Numbered from the stretch's first letter, positions 42,971-51,972 are shown. The stretch: DNA of 64,000 nt from Bacteroidales bacterium (GCA_016342685.1 JAEINU010000001.1:744001-808000); one strand, 5' to 3'. The notes: a model not told the origin generated them from the letters alone. Made by a program: numbers and translations.

Positions 42971-44704
42971 ATGAATTTGCACAGTATATATACAGAGAAA
43001 AATAATTGTCAGGATTGCTATAAATGCATCAGGCGCTGTCCTGTAAAGGCCATAAAAATTGACGATCATAGAGCATCTATCGTTCAAAACCTTTGTATTT
43101 ATTGCGGTAAATGTGTTCAGGTTTGTCCTGCTGAAGCAAAAAAAGTAAGAAATGATCTTTCATCTGCCAAATTTCTTCTACAAGAGAAAGACCCCGTAAT
43201 ATTATCTTTGGCTCCATCTTTTAGATCCGAATTTTCAGATTATACCGACAATCAATTTTTAAATGCTTGTAATTCATTAGGGTTTCATGCAGTTTCTGAA
43301 ACAGCCTTGGGGGCAGAGATTGTAAGTAAAGTAACTGCTGATTGGTTAAAAAATCAAAAAAAGGGAGTGTACTTATCTTCTTGTTGTCCTGTTGTTGTTC
43401 AATTAATTTCAAAATATTATCAGGATGAGATGGCAAGCTTAGCTCCATTTGATTCGCCAATGCAAGCTCATGCAAAGTATTTAAAGCAAATATATGGTAA
43501 TAACACTAAAGTGATTTTTGTTGGCCCTTGTATAGCTAAAAAGCAGGAAGCAGATGAATTTAATAACGGGGTTGATGTGGCACTTGGGTTTAATGAGTTT
43601 CGAGAATGGTTGCAAGGTGAAGCTCTCGATTCTGAATACTTGCCAGAGAATATATTAAAAAACTTAAAATTTGAACCTGAACTAGCAGGTTCTGGAGCTT
43701 ATTATCCAGTTGATGGTGGAATGATTGCGACTCTGAAAGATAATATATCGGTTACCGATACTTCATTTATGAGTTTTTCCGGCATTCAAAATGTTAAAGA
43801 CATTTTAGAGAATCTACCTAAAGATATTAATGATAAATTGTTTATTGAGTTATTAGCTTGTGATGGAGGATGCATAAACGGTCCTGAATTTACTCAAAAG
43901 CAATCTTTGGCCGAAAATCGTTATAAAACTTTAAGTCTCGCAAATAAAAATTTAGTAGAAAAAAAATCTGAAACAGAAATTAATGATATTCATATTGAAG
44001 CTAATTATAAAACAATCGCACCTGTCTTAAAATGCATGTATAGTGAACAAGATATAAAAGATGCTTTAAAAATTGTTGGAAAATTATCTGAAAAGGATGA
44101 GCTTAATTGCGGTGGATGTGGTTACGAAACCTGCCGTCATTTTGCAAAAGCTATTTTAGATGGAAAAGCAGAGCGTCACATGTGTGTATCTTATATGCGT
44201 AAAGTTGCGCAAAATAAAGCGACTGTATTGCTTCAAAAAATGCCTTATGGTGTTGTCTTGGTTGATGAAAAATTAAAAGTAATCGAATCTAATAAGCATT
44301 TTGCTGATTTATTAGGTGATGAAGTTCGAAGAATATACGACATCAAACCGGGCATGGAAGGAGCCGATTTTAAAAAACTAACATCGATTTACAAGCTGTT
44401 TGCAAATGCATTAGAAAAAGGTATTGAAGAAATTGAAAAAGATATCCGACTTGATGGAAAATTATTTCATCTCTCCATTTTTACAATCCATAAATTTAAA
44501 ATTGTTTGTGGCATAATTTATCCTTTAAACGAAGAATCTATGAGCAAAGACTATCTAATTGGTAAATTAAAAGATGTAATAAGCGATAATTTGGCTATGG
44601 CACAAAAGGCAGCTTTTCTATTGGGTGAGAATGCATCAAGAACGGAAACAAAACTAAATACTATTATCGATTCTTATCATCAAAATGATATTGAAAATGA
44701 ATAA
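42971..44704 (+). CDS. PAS-bearing sensory-type [FeFe] hydrogenase
   Basis: A 577-residue multidomain protein. It starts with two [4Fe-4S] motifs ('CQDCYKCIRRCP', 'CIYCGKCVQVCP'), followed by the H-cluster domain with L1 'SSCCPVVV', L2 'VGPCIAKKQEADEF' and L3 'ELLACDGGCINGPEF', all active-site cysteines kept. Then comes an extra Fe-S motif 'CGGCGYETCRHFAKA' and a C-terminal PAS domain (about 415-520). This order is that of the group C (HydS-type) hydrogenases, thought to sense hydrogen and signal to an output protein. The next gene encodes a PP2C/SpoIIE-type phosphatase, the partner reported for part of this group. The maturation genes hydE, hydF and hydG are not in the window. Confidence 0.92.
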   Translation: MNLHSIYTEKNNCQDCYKCIRRCPVKAIKIDDHRASIVQNLCIYCGKCVQVCPAEAKKVRNDLSSAKFLLQEKDPVILSLAPSFRSEFSDYTDNQFLNACNSLGFHAVSETALGAEIVSKVTADWLKNQKKGVYLSSCCPVVVQLISKYYQDEMASLAPFDSPMQAHAKYLKQIYGNNTKVIFVGPCIAKKQEADEFNNGVDVALGFNEFREWLQGEALDSEYLPENILKNLKFEPELAGSGAYYPVDGGMIATLKDNISVTDTSFMSFSGIQNVKDILENLPKDINDKLFIELLACDGGCINGPEFTQKQSLAENRYKTLSLANKNLVEKKSETEINDIHIEANYKTIAPVLKCMYSEQDIKDALKIVGKLSEKDELNCGGCGYETCRHFAKAILDGKAERHMCVSYMRKVAQNKATVLLQKMPYGVVLVDEKLKVIESNKHFADLLGDEVRRIYDIKPGMEGADFKKLTSIYKLFANALEKGIEEIEKDIRLDGKLFHLSIFTIHKFKIVCGIIYPLNEESMSKDYLIGKLKDVISDNLAMAQKAAFLLGENASRTETKLNTIIDSYHQNDIENE

Positions 44705-45860
44705 TTATTTTATCGAAATAGGAAATAAAAGCATTCAAAAAAACGGACAGCAAGTTTGTGGCGATGTGTTTATGAGCCGCAAATTGCAGGAAGAAGGAAG
44801 ATCTGTAGCGGTACTTTCCGATGGTCTTGGAAGTGGAATTAAAGCAAATGTTTTAGCTACTATGACAGCCTCAATGGCTATGAATTTCACTGTTGAGAAT
44901 CAACCAATTGAACGTAGCGCGCAATCGATTCGAAATACTCTTCCTGTTGATAACGATCGTAAAATAAACTATGCAACTTTTACAATACTCGATATAGAGT
45001 ATGATGGGGAAACCACTATTCTTGAATATGGAAACCCTCAGTTTTTGGTTTTTAGAGCAATTAATTCATTAGAATTAAAAGATATTAAAGAATCAACTGA
45101 TTCTGAATTGAGAATTAGTCATTTCAAAGCACAGAAAGAAGATCGAATTATTCTTTTCTCTGATGGAGTTTCTCAATCAGGAATGGGTAGAGCCGACATG
45201 CCCTTTGGTTGGGATTGGGATGATTTAAAAGAGTTCATTTCAAAGAAATTGGAAAGTGATCCTCAGATTTCAGCACAAAAACTATCCGATATTATTGTTA
45301 ATAGGGCCTATTTAAATGATTCATTAAAGGCAAAAGATGATATTACATGCTCTGTAATATACTTTAGAGATCCACGGAATATGATTATTTGTACTGGTCC
45401 TCCATATAAAATGGATCGAGATAAATCTATGATAAAAATACTTGAAGATTTTAATGGTGCAAAAATTATTTGTGGTGGAACAACAGCTCAAATTGTAAGT
45501 CGTGAGCTTGATAGAGAAATCGAAGTTGATATTTTTTCGGGAGATGGGGATTTACCTCCGGTTTCTGAAATTGAAGGATTTGATTTAGTAACAGAAGGAA
45601 TTTTAACCTTAGGTAGAGTCTCAGATTGGTTAGAAAATAGAAGTACAGATTCTATAAATTATAAAAGTCCAGCAGGCAAAATAATAAAATTATTTTTAAA
45701 AAATGATATTATAAATTTTTTGGTTGGCACAAAAATTAATGAAGCGCACCAAGATCCTGCTTTACCAGTTGAGTTGGAGATTCGACGAAATGTAGTTAAG
45801 AAAATAGCAAAGATTTTAGACGAGAAATATTTAAAAGAAGTTCATATTCAATACATATAA
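44697..45860 (+). CDS. SpoIIE/PP2C-type serine phosphatase
   Basis: A 387-residue cytoplasmic phosphatase. The start at 44697 (MNNYFIEIGNKSIQK) overlaps the hydrogenase stop by 8 bases; an ATG 4 codons earlier is possible. Metal-site motifs of the PP2C fold are present: 'AVLSDGLGSGIKAN', 'RIILFSDGVSQSGMG' and 'KAKDDITCSVIYF'. The extra C-terminal 150 residues ('IICTGPPYKMDRDKSMIKIL' onward) are not part of the catalytic domain and may contact the hydrogenase or a target. It removes phosphate from a Ser/Thr phosphoprotein, perhaps an anti-sigma-factor-type protein; the target is unknown. The overlapping coupling to the sensory hydrogenase suggests hydrogen-controlled dephosphorylation. Confidence 0.9.
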   Translation: MNNYFIEIGNKSIQKNGQQVCGDVFMSRKLQEEGRSVAVLSDGLGSGIKANVLATMTASMAMNFTVENQPIERSAQSIRNTLPVDNDRKINYATFTILDIEYDGETTILEYGNPQFLVFRAINSLELKDIKESTDSELRISHFKAQKEDRIILFSDGVSQSGMGRADMPFGWDWDDLKEFISKKLESDPQISAQKLSDIIVNRAYLNDSLKAKDDITCSVIYFRDPRNMIICTGPPYKMDRDKSMIKILEDFNGAKIICGGTTAQIVSRELDREIEVDIFSGDGDLPPVSEIEGFDLVTEGILTLGRVSDWLENRSTDSINYKSPAGKIIKLFLKNDIINFLVGTKINEAHQDPALPVELEIRRNVVKKIAKILDEKYLKEVHIQYI

Positions 45861-45872
45861 ATTCTAATTGTA

Positions 45873-46145
45873 ATGACCGAAGAAAAAATTTATAAAGTTC
45901 AAATATGTACTGGCACATTGTGCCATGTAATGGGTGGTGCCGAATTACCGGCCTTAGAAGATCATTTACCCGAAGAGATCAAATCTAAGGTTAAGGTAAA
46001 GGGAATGGTCTGTGCAAATTATTGTACAGAAACAAACCTGAAACCTCCCTTTGTTTTAATTAATGGAGAATTAATGTCAGAAGCATCAATCGATAAGATA
46101 ATTCATTACATTCAAAATTGCGAAAAGAATGACACATTCAAATAA
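45873..46145 (+). CDS. Small thioredoxin-like [2Fe-2S] ferredoxin, second copy
   Basis: A 90-residue [2Fe-2S] protein with ligands in 'QICTGTLCHV' and 'MVCANYCTE', a thioredoxin-like fold as in NuoE. It lies 12 bases after the phosphatase and overlaps the next gene by 17 bases, so it is tightly coupled to the second hydrogenase, whose electron partner it probably is. It is related to the protein at 42698-42952 only at the family level. Confidence 0.9.
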   Translation: MTEEKIYKVQICTGTLCHVMGGAELPALEDHLPEEIKSKVKVKGMVCANYCTETNLKPPFVLINGELMSEASIDKIIHYIQNCEKNDTFK

Positions 46146-47556
46146 TGCAACGCTAACGCGCAGAGAATTATTGATTCAACTATGTAAGTTACTTAAAGAA
46201 GATACAATTGAAGAGCAAATTGATCGAATTCCTTTAAACATGAGACCAAAAGGAAATCAATCTTTACGCTGTTGTGTTCATAAGGATAGAGCTGTTTTAA
46301 AATATAAGATTATGGCTTTATTGGGTTTCAATATTGATGATGAAACCGATGAATTAACGAGTCTGCAAGATTATCTTCATCTAGCAAAAGAAAGAAAAAC
46401 ACTCACACCCAAAGTTATGACTGTTGTTGATGAAGCGTGCAGTAGTTGTCAACAGGGAAGCTATAATGTAAGTAATATGTGTAAGGGGTGCGAAGCTCGA
46501 CCATGTGCTGTAAATTGTCCAAAGGATGCTGTTCATTTTGTAAAAGGACAAGCAGAAATTGATCATGATGTTTGTGTGAACTGTGGAAAATGTTTACAAG
46601 AATGTCCTTTTCATGCAATTATTTACAGCCCTGTTCCATGCGAAGAAGCTTGTCCTGTAAAAGCTATTTCTAAAGATGAACAAGGAATTGAGCATATCGA
46701 TTATGATAAGTGCATATACTGTGGGAAATGTATGGCCGCTTGTCCATATGGTGCAATTATGGAAAAATCTCATATAATTGAGATATTTCAGGCTTGGGAA
46801 AGTAAAAAAGAAATAATTGCACTCGTGGCACCATCAATCATAGCGCAGTTTCGACAATCTGTACCCAAGATTTATAATGCAATTAAAAAAATGGGTTTTT
46901 CCGATATCATAGAAGTTGCAGAAGGAGCCGAAATGACTATTGAACACGAAACTGAAGAATGGTCGGAAAGAATGCATGCAGGATGTCAATTAATGACAAC
47001 TTCTTGCTGTCACGCATATACAGAGTTGGTTAAAAAACACATTCCAGAATTAGAGGGTAAAGTCTCCGAAACACCTTCTCCAATGGTTTATGCCGGTAAA
47101 CTAGCAAAAGAACGTTTCCCTAACGCAGTTACAGTATTTATTGGACCATGCACAGCTAAAAGACATGAAGCATTTTTTGTAGAAGATATTGATTATACTT
47201 TATCCTTTGAGGAATTGGGAGCTTTATTGGTTGCGAATAATATTGAAGTAGAAGAAATGAATAATGAGATTGACATAAAATATGCAAACTCAGATGCACA
47301 GTTTTTCGCACAATCAGGTGGCGTTAGCCGGGCAATTATAAATAAAGCAGACGAATCTTTAAAAGAAGAAATTATTAATGGAATTGATAAAACATCAATT
47401 CGACAACTAAAACAAATTGCAAAGGGCAAAACAGAATCAAATTTCATTGAAGTAATGAGCTGTGAAGGAGGTTGTTTGGCTGGTGTAAATTCTCTTATAA
47501 AAGGGAAGCAGGCCGTAACTGTTTTTCAAAAAAATCAAGAAGAAATTTCTTCTTAA
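46129..47556 (+). CDS. [FeFe] hydrogenase, group B-like
   Basis: A 475-residue hydrogenase with an N-terminal helical region, Fe-S motifs ('CSSCQQGSYNVSNMCKGCEA', 'CVNCGKCLQECP', 'CIYCGKCMAACP') and the H-cluster domain: L1 'TTSCCHAYTEL', L2 'IGPCTAKRHEAFF' and L3 'EVMSCEGGCLAGVNS'. All ligand cysteines are kept. Domain order and length agree with the group B1/B3 proteins, found in anaerobic Bacteroidota and Clostridia, whose physiological role is not settled. The L1 loop has His after the CC pair, where most [FeFe] hydrogenases have Pro. It is the last gene of the cluster. Confidence 0.92.
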   Translation: MTHSNNATLTRRELLIQLCKLLKEDTIEEQIDRIPLNMRPKGNQSLRCCVHKDRAVLKYKIMALLGFNIDDETDELTSLQDYLHLAKERKTLTPKVMTVVDEACSSCQQGSYNVSNMCKGCEARPCAVNCPKDAVHFVKGQAEIDHDVCVNCGKCLQECPFHAIIYSPVPCEEACPVKAISKDEQGIEHIDYDKCIYCGKCMAACPYGAIMEKSHIIEIFQAWESKKEIIALVAPSIIAQFRQSVPKIYNAIKKMGFSDIIEVAEGAEMTIEHETEEWSERMHAGCQLMTTSCCHAYTELVKKHIPELEGKVSETPSPMVYAGKLAKERFPNAVTVFIGPCTAKRHEAFFVEDIDYTLSFEELGALLVANNIEVEEMNNEIDIKYANSDAQFFAQSGGVSRAIINKADESLKEEIINGIDKTSIRQLKQIAKGKTESNFIEVMSCEGGCLAGVNSLIKGKQAVTVFQKNQEEISS

Positions 47557-47631
47557 TTAAATTGTTTACTAAAATTTGTAATTTAGTGGAAATAAAAAGC
47601 GGATTAAATTTTCAATTTAAAGATATTTTTT

Positions 47632-47639
47632 TACTTTTG
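47632..47639 (+). promoter_or_regulatory. -7 element of the tRNA-Arg gene
   Basis: TACTTTTG matches TAnnTTTG and lies 18 bases before the tRNA 5' end. Confidence 0.65.
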
Positions 47640-47657
47640 CATTCGCTAAAACATAAT

Positions 47658-47731
47658 GGTCTCGTAGCTCAGTTGGATAGAGCAATAGCCTTCTAAGCTA
47701 TGGGTCGAAGGTTCGAATCCTTCCGGGATCA
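47658..47731 (+). tRNA. tRNA-Arg (anticodon TCT)
   Basis: A 74-nt cloverleaf: the acceptor stem GGTCTCG pairs with CGGGATC (two G-T pairs), followed by discriminator A. The D arm contains AGCTCAGTTGGATAGAGC, the anticodon stem ATAGC/GCTAT encloses the loop CTTCTAA with anticodon TCT, and the T arm reads GAAGGTTCGAATCCTTC. CCA is not encoded. Confidence 0.95.
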
Positions 47732-47743
47732 CTAAATTAGCTA

Positions 47744-47770
47744 AGCCACTACACTTTGTAGTGGCTTTTT
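47744..47770 (+). terminator. Terminator of the tRNA-Arg gene
   Basis: A 10-bp stem (AGCCACTACA / TGTAGTGGCT) with a 3-nt loop and a T run. Confidence 0.93.
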
Positions 47771-47880
47771 GTTTTTATACAAATATTGTAATGATTTGAT
47801 AAAACTTAATTCATCATTTGCGTGTTAATTTAAAAATGACGGTATTTGTGTGAATTATGTTATGATTTATAATCAATATA

Positions 47881-50121
47881 GTGAATAGAAAAATTGAATT
47901 ATTAGCACCTGGTGGAGATATTGATTCCATAAAAGCCGCAATTCTTGCAGGAGCAGATGCTATTTATCTGGGACTTGATAAATTTAATGCAAGAAATAGA
48001 GCCACAAATATAAACTTTGAGAATTTACAGGGAGTTCTTCGACTTGCACACAAAAATAACTGCGAAGTTTTTCTAACACTTAATATTATAATTGTTGAAA
48101 GTGAAATCCCTGCTCTTATAAGCTTGTTGAATAAATTGGTTAATACGAATATAGATGGTGTAATTGTTCAGGATTTAGGTTTAGTTTATCTTTTATCAAA
48201 CTATTTTAAAGGATTTAAAATTCATGTTTCTACTCAACTCACAACCCATAATAAAGGTCAGATAAAGTTTTTAAGTATACTAAAAGCTTCCCGTATTAAT
48301 TTATCAAGAGAGTTAAATATTGATGAAATAAAAGCATTAACATCAGTTGCTCATGAGAATAATGTTTTAAGCGAGGTATTTGTGCATGGTTCCTTTTGTA
48401 TTTCATTTTCTGGTATTTGTTACATCAGCTCTGTTCATGGAGGAAATTCAGGAAATCGTGGAAGGTGCAGTCAACCATGCAGGGATAGATATTTAACCAC
48501 TGATGCAGGTGTTGATTATCCACTTAATTTGAAAGATAATTCAGCATATTTTGATCTTGAAGAACTTGCAGATGCGGGTGTTGATTCTTTAAAGATTGAA
48601 GGGCGAATTAAGAAATTCGATTACGTTTATACTGTTGTCCATACTTGGAGAAAACAACTTCAAAGTTTCTATAATCAGAAAAAATTGATTAACGATAATA
48701 GTGATCTATATAAGGTATTTAATCGTGACTTTACAAATTCATTTTTAAAGGGAGATATTAATAAAGATATGTTTATTGATAATCCCAGAGATCATTCAAT
48801 TAAACATCTTTCCGAAATAAATAATTATTCTTCGCAAAATGAATTAGAGAAAGATCAATTAGCACTTTACGATGAAAAGGAAAATCTGAAAGCGGATCTT
48901 GAAAATAAGCTTAAGCAAATAAGTATTGCAAAAGCATTTTTGGTAATCAATATTTCAGGAAAATGTGGTGTTCCTTTAAAGGTATCTGTGACATCTTCTG
49001 ATGTATCATTTGATATCTTATCAGAAGTTAACCTTATGGATAAAGGCACCGAAGCCTTAAGTAATGAGCTGGTTTTAAAAAGATTTAAAGCCTTTAACGA
49101 TACTGAATTTTTTATAAAAGAACTAAATCTAGATCTTCAAGGAGAAGTTTTTATTCCCTTTAAAGAACTTACTTCGCTTAAAAAAAGAATCTTATTTATT
49201 TTAAATGGTTCAAAAGAAACTATTGTTCCTGTTGATGTTCCTATTATCCGAAAACAAGCTGTAATAAATACAAAACCTTTTCTTTCGGTATTAATATCAT
49301 CAATTAGCGATGTATATCTTTGTAAAGAAACGAATGTGAGCGTTTATTTTCAGCTTCCCAGTTGTATTAAAGGTGAGTTGGAGAAATTTATTGATCTTTT
49401 TACAACGAATAAAAAACTTATTCCGTGGTTTCCTTCAGTTATAATAGGTGAGGATTACATTGCAGCGTTAGAATTTCTTCAAAGAGTTCAGCCAGCAAGT
49501 ATTGTAACAAACAATACAGGAATTGCATATGAAGCTTATAGGAAAGGAATTGCTTGGATTGCCGGACCTTATCTAAATATTGTTAATTCATTTAGTTTGA
49601 TATCCTTAAAAGAAAATTTTAATTGTTCTGGCTCTTTTATTTCAAACGAAATCAATAAAGAACAGATAAGAAGGATTAACAAACCGGATAATTTCAACTT
49701 GTATTATAGTATTTATCATCCAATTGTACTTATGACAAGTAGACAATGTCTTTTTCATCAGGTAACGGGCTGTGATAAAAAACGAATTGATGATTCTTGT
49801 ATTCAAGATTGCGAAAAATCTTCATCAATTACTAATTTAGAAAAGAACTCCTTTTTTATTGAAAAGAGTAATGGAAATTACCATGAAATATATAATGAGA
49901 ATAATTTACTGAATACAGATATTGTTGCAGATATTCCAAATATGTTTTCTAGTTTTTTTATTGATTTAAGGAATGTAAAAACAAAAACTAAAGTTGGGCG
50001 GAATAAATTGGGAATAATTATGCTTTTTGAGGATTTTGTAAATGGAAAACCAGATACAAAAAAGGAGCTTGATAAAAATATTTATCCATCTAATAATACT
50101 CAGTATAAAAAGGGAATCTAG
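47881..50121 (+). CDS. U32-family peptidase-like protein
   Basis: A 746-residue protein that starts with GTG: 'MNRKIELLAPGGDIDSIKAA' matches the family opening at this position and no ATG fits. The N-terminal half is the U32 catalytic-like barrel with 'ILAGADAIYLGLDKFNARNR' and the Cys-rich signature 'GRCSQPCRDRY', with further Cys in 'GSFCISFSGICYIS'. The C-terminal half (about 330-746) is more divergent and carries further Cys ('SCIQDCEKSS'). Members of this family such as RlhA and TrhP take part in hydroxylation of rRNA or tRNA and bind an Fe-S cluster; a protease role is seen in few. The length points to the RlhA-like branch, but this is inference. Confidence 0.9.
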   Translation: MNRKIELLAPGGDIDSIKAAILAGADAIYLGLDKFNARNRATNINFENLQGVLRLAHKNNCEVFLTLNIIIVESEIPALISLLNKLVNTNIDGVIVQDLGLVYLLSNYFKGFKIHVSTQLTTHNKGQIKFLSILKASRINLSRELNIDEIKALTSVAHENNVLSEVFVHGSFCISFSGICYISSVHGGNSGNRGRCSQPCRDRYLTTDAGVDYPLNLKDNSAYFDLEELADAGVDSLKIEGRIKKFDYVYTVVHTWRKQLQSFYNQKKLINDNSDLYKVFNRDFTNSFLKGDINKDMFIDNPRDHSIKHLSEINNYSSQNELEKDQLALYDEKENLKADLENKLKQISIAKAFLVINISGKCGVPLKVSVTSSDVSFDILSEVNLMDKGTEALSNELVLKRFKAFNDTEFFIKELNLDLQGEVFIPFKELTSLKKRILFILNGSKETIVPVDVPIIRKQAVINTKPFLSVLISSISDVYLCKETNVSVYFQLPSCIKGELEKFIDLFTTNKKLIPWFPSVIIGEDYIAALEFLQRVQPASIVTNNTGIAYEAYRKGIAWIAGPYLNIVNSFSLISLKENFNCSGSFISNEINKEQIRRINKPDNFNLYYSIYHPIVLMTSRQCLFHQVTGCDKKRIDDSCIQDCEKSSSITNLEKNSFFIEKSNGNYHEIYNENNLLNTDIVADIPNMFSSFFIDLRNVKTKTKVGRNKLGIIMLFEDFVNGKPDTKKELDKNIYPSNNTQYKKGI

Positions 50122-50144
50122 TTTTATATTAGCATCAAATTAAT

Positions 50145-50321
50145 AAAGGGGGTGTCCAAAAAAATCTTGTTTTGTCATTCTGAGCTTGTCGAAGAATCTC
50201 TTCTAATTAACAATGAGATATATAGATGGATTTAATATTGCAAGTGGTTGAAAATCAAGATTTCACACTAAGCTTATCGAAGTGTAGTCATTAAAAAAGG
50301 GACTTCTTGGACAGTCCCTTT
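50145..50321. repeat. 177-bp MITE-like element with REP-type internal repeats
   Basis: The left end AAAGGGGGTGTCCAA (50145-50159) and the reverse complement of the right end AAAGGGACTGTCCAA (50307-50321) match at 13 of 15 positions. Inside are two related motifs, GTCATTCTGAGCTTGTCGAA (from 50174) and CACACTAAGCTTATCGAAGT (from 50264), a type widely repeated in Bacteroidota genomes. There is no coding frame. It fits a non-autonomous element that moved with help from elsewhere. Confidence 0.6.
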
Positions 50322-50324
50322 TTT
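50293..50324. terminator. Bidirectional terminator at the element's right end
   Basis: A 12-bp stem (AAAAAAGGGACT / AGTCCCTTTTTT) with an 8-nt loop has T runs on both strands. It lies between the converging U32 and methyltransferase genes. Confidence 0.75.
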
Positions 50325-50345
50325 ATAAAAAGTGTTCGTTAGAAC

Positions 50346-51113
50346 TTATTTTTTAAGAACATAGCTATAATAAACATATTTACCCGAAGCAAATTGATCA
50401 TAAGTTTCCGATCCAACAGTTCCAGCAAAGTTTAGAGCTATTTTGTGCAAGAATTTCGGTGCTAATTTTTTTATTAATTCACGTCTTCGTGCGTCATCCT
50501 TTTCTAATGCAGTCACAACTTCTTTTGTAATCATTCTTTCTTTAAGAATAGTTAATCCACTTGCGTCAAGTTCTTTTTTAAGATCTTCCATCTCATAATC
50601 ATAACGGAAATCAGTATAAAGAAAATGCCCGTCAGGACGTAAAATGCGAGAAATTTCTCCTAAGAAGGCCATCATATCAGGGTATCGGTGCGAAGATTCT
50701 ACGTTAAAAACTACATCATATGCATTATTGTCAAGGCTTAAATTCTGCGCATCTCCTTGTAAAAAAGACATTTTATTATCATTATAATGGCGATTTCCAA
50801 AGGAAACAGCTATGGAATCCAGATCGACTCCTTTAGCCGAAGCTGGAGAAAAATTATTAGTTATGTATGATAATCCGCCACCTCTACCGCAACCAATTTC
50901 TGCTATATCTTTATTTTTAATTTCTGTTTCTACAGCTAAATGATGATATAATTGAATTGAATATCTATTTGGTTCGTTTTGCACATTTAATGAAACTTTT
51001 TGGTCATTGTCTGAATAACCATAATTCATAAATAATACCTCGGCATTCTTGTCAACTTTATTAACGTACCAATACCAAATTCTAAACATGCTTTCGCGAA
51101 TATTAAACTTCAT
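50346..51113 (-). CDS. SAM-dependent methyltransferase, lipid-type
   Basis: The start at 51113 (MKFNIRESMFRIWYWYVNKV) leaves 10 bases after the acyltransferase stop; an ATG 13 codons upstream would overlap that gene. The 255-residue class I methyltransferase has motif I 'DIAEIGCGRGGGLSYI', motif II 'GVDLDSIAVSF', the post-I loop 'MSFLQGDAQNLSL' and 'YDVVFNVESSHRYPDMMAFL'. The N-terminal segment and these motifs resemble phthiotriol/sterol-type C- or O-methyltransferases. Adjacent to an acyltransferase, it may modify a lipid, but the substrate is not known. Confidence 0.88.
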   Translation of the reverse strand: MKFNIRESMFRIWYWYVNKVDKNAEVLFMNYGYSDNDQKVSLNVQNEPNRYSIQLYHHLAVETEIKNKDIAEIGCGRGGGLSYITNNFSPASAKGVDLDSIAVSFGNRHYNDNKMSFLQGDAQNLSLDNNAYDVVFNVESSHRYPDMMAFLGEISRILRPDGHFLYTDFRYDYEMEDLKKELDASGLTILKERMITKEVVTALEKDDARRRELIKKLAPKFLHKIALNFAGTVGSETYDQFASGKYVYYSYVLKK

Positions 51114-51123
51114 ATATGTATAA

Positions 51124-51972
51124 TTAAATGTTATTATTTGATTTTCTGTCACCTAAATTATAAACTTGAGAACGAACTTTTTGAGCCCATTCGGCATGTG
51201 TTGATTTTTCAGTGAATGTCTTATGTGATATTGGTTTTCCAATTACAACTCGAATCGTCTCGTTTCTTTTTCGAAACATCTCACGAGGGAGAAGTAATAG
51301 CTCTATATTAATTTTAATACCAAAAATTTGCCTCATTCTATTTATAAAATAAAAAAGCCTGGAGTTACGACCAAAAAAATGCAATGGTACAATATCTCTT
51401 TCACTCGATATAGATTTTGTAATAAAGCTTTTTTGCCATTTGTTATCTTGGATTTTCCCATTATATTTTCTTGAAACTTCTCCAGCAGGGAAATGTGTTA
51501 TTGGAATATCTGAGTTATACACTGCATCAAGAGCTTTTACATATTCTTTTGATGATTGCCCATAAACATTTACAGCAGCAATCAATGGGCGTAACTGAGG
51601 TAAAAACATAAATGCATCGTTCCCTATTGCTTTTAAGATCCCATATTTGCTAGAAACAATATGAGTAATTATTAATCCATCTATTACACCAAATGGATGA
51701 TTTGCAGCAAAAAAACACTTTCCACTATCGGGAAGATTTTCCGTTCCTTCTATTTGTAATGTTAAATTAAACTCTTTTATTATTTGAGGAAGAAAGCTAA
51801 CGCCAGTGTGTTCAGAATACTTATTAAGAATCCTATTCATTTCATCTTGCTTGATTATTTTCGCTACCCATTTAATAACAAGTCTAGGAAGTTTTTTCAA
51901 TATAGATGAATTACTATCTTTAATAATTTTGGCAATATCAATATACTTAATATCTATGTTTGGACTTTCCAT
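51124..51972 (-). CDS. PlsC-like acyltransferase
   Basis: A 282-residue membrane-associated acyltransferase. The active-site block is 'FFAANHPFGVIDGLIITHIV' (His-x5-Asp, where most PlsC members have His-x4-Asp), followed by 'THFPAGEVSR' with the acyl-acceptor Gly/Glu motif and 'IVPLHFFGRNSRLFYFINRM'. This form is found in haemolysin-like and GlsA/OlsA-like acyltransferases that make ornithine or glycine lipids, rather than in the phosphatidate pathway. It heads a two-gene unit with the methyltransferase. GlsB is not in the window, so glycine-lipid synthesis is only a possibility. Confidence 0.85.
   Translation of the reverse strand: MESPNIDIKYIDIAKIIKDSNSSILKKLPRLVIKWVAKIIKQDEMNRILNKYSEHTGVSFLPQIIKEFNLTLQIEGTENLPDSGKCFFAANHPFGVIDGLIITHIVSSKYGILKAIGNDAFMFLPQLRPLIAAVNVYGQSSKEYVKALDAVYNSDIPITHFPAGEVSRKYNGKIQDNKWQKSFITKSISSERDIVPLHFFGRNSRLFYFINRMRQIFGIKINIELLLLPREMFRKRNETIRVVIGKPISHKTFTEKSTHAEWAQKVRSQVYNLGDRKSNNNI

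Noticed and set aside
42955-42975. Search for a separate promoter between the first [2Fe-2S] gene and the sensory hydrogenase
   Set aside because: Only 18 bases separate the genes and no element is seen; co-transcription is simpler.
47472-47696. Open frame running into the tRNA-Arg gene
   Set aside because: It overlaps the end of the hydrogenase gene and the tRNA, and has no coding features.
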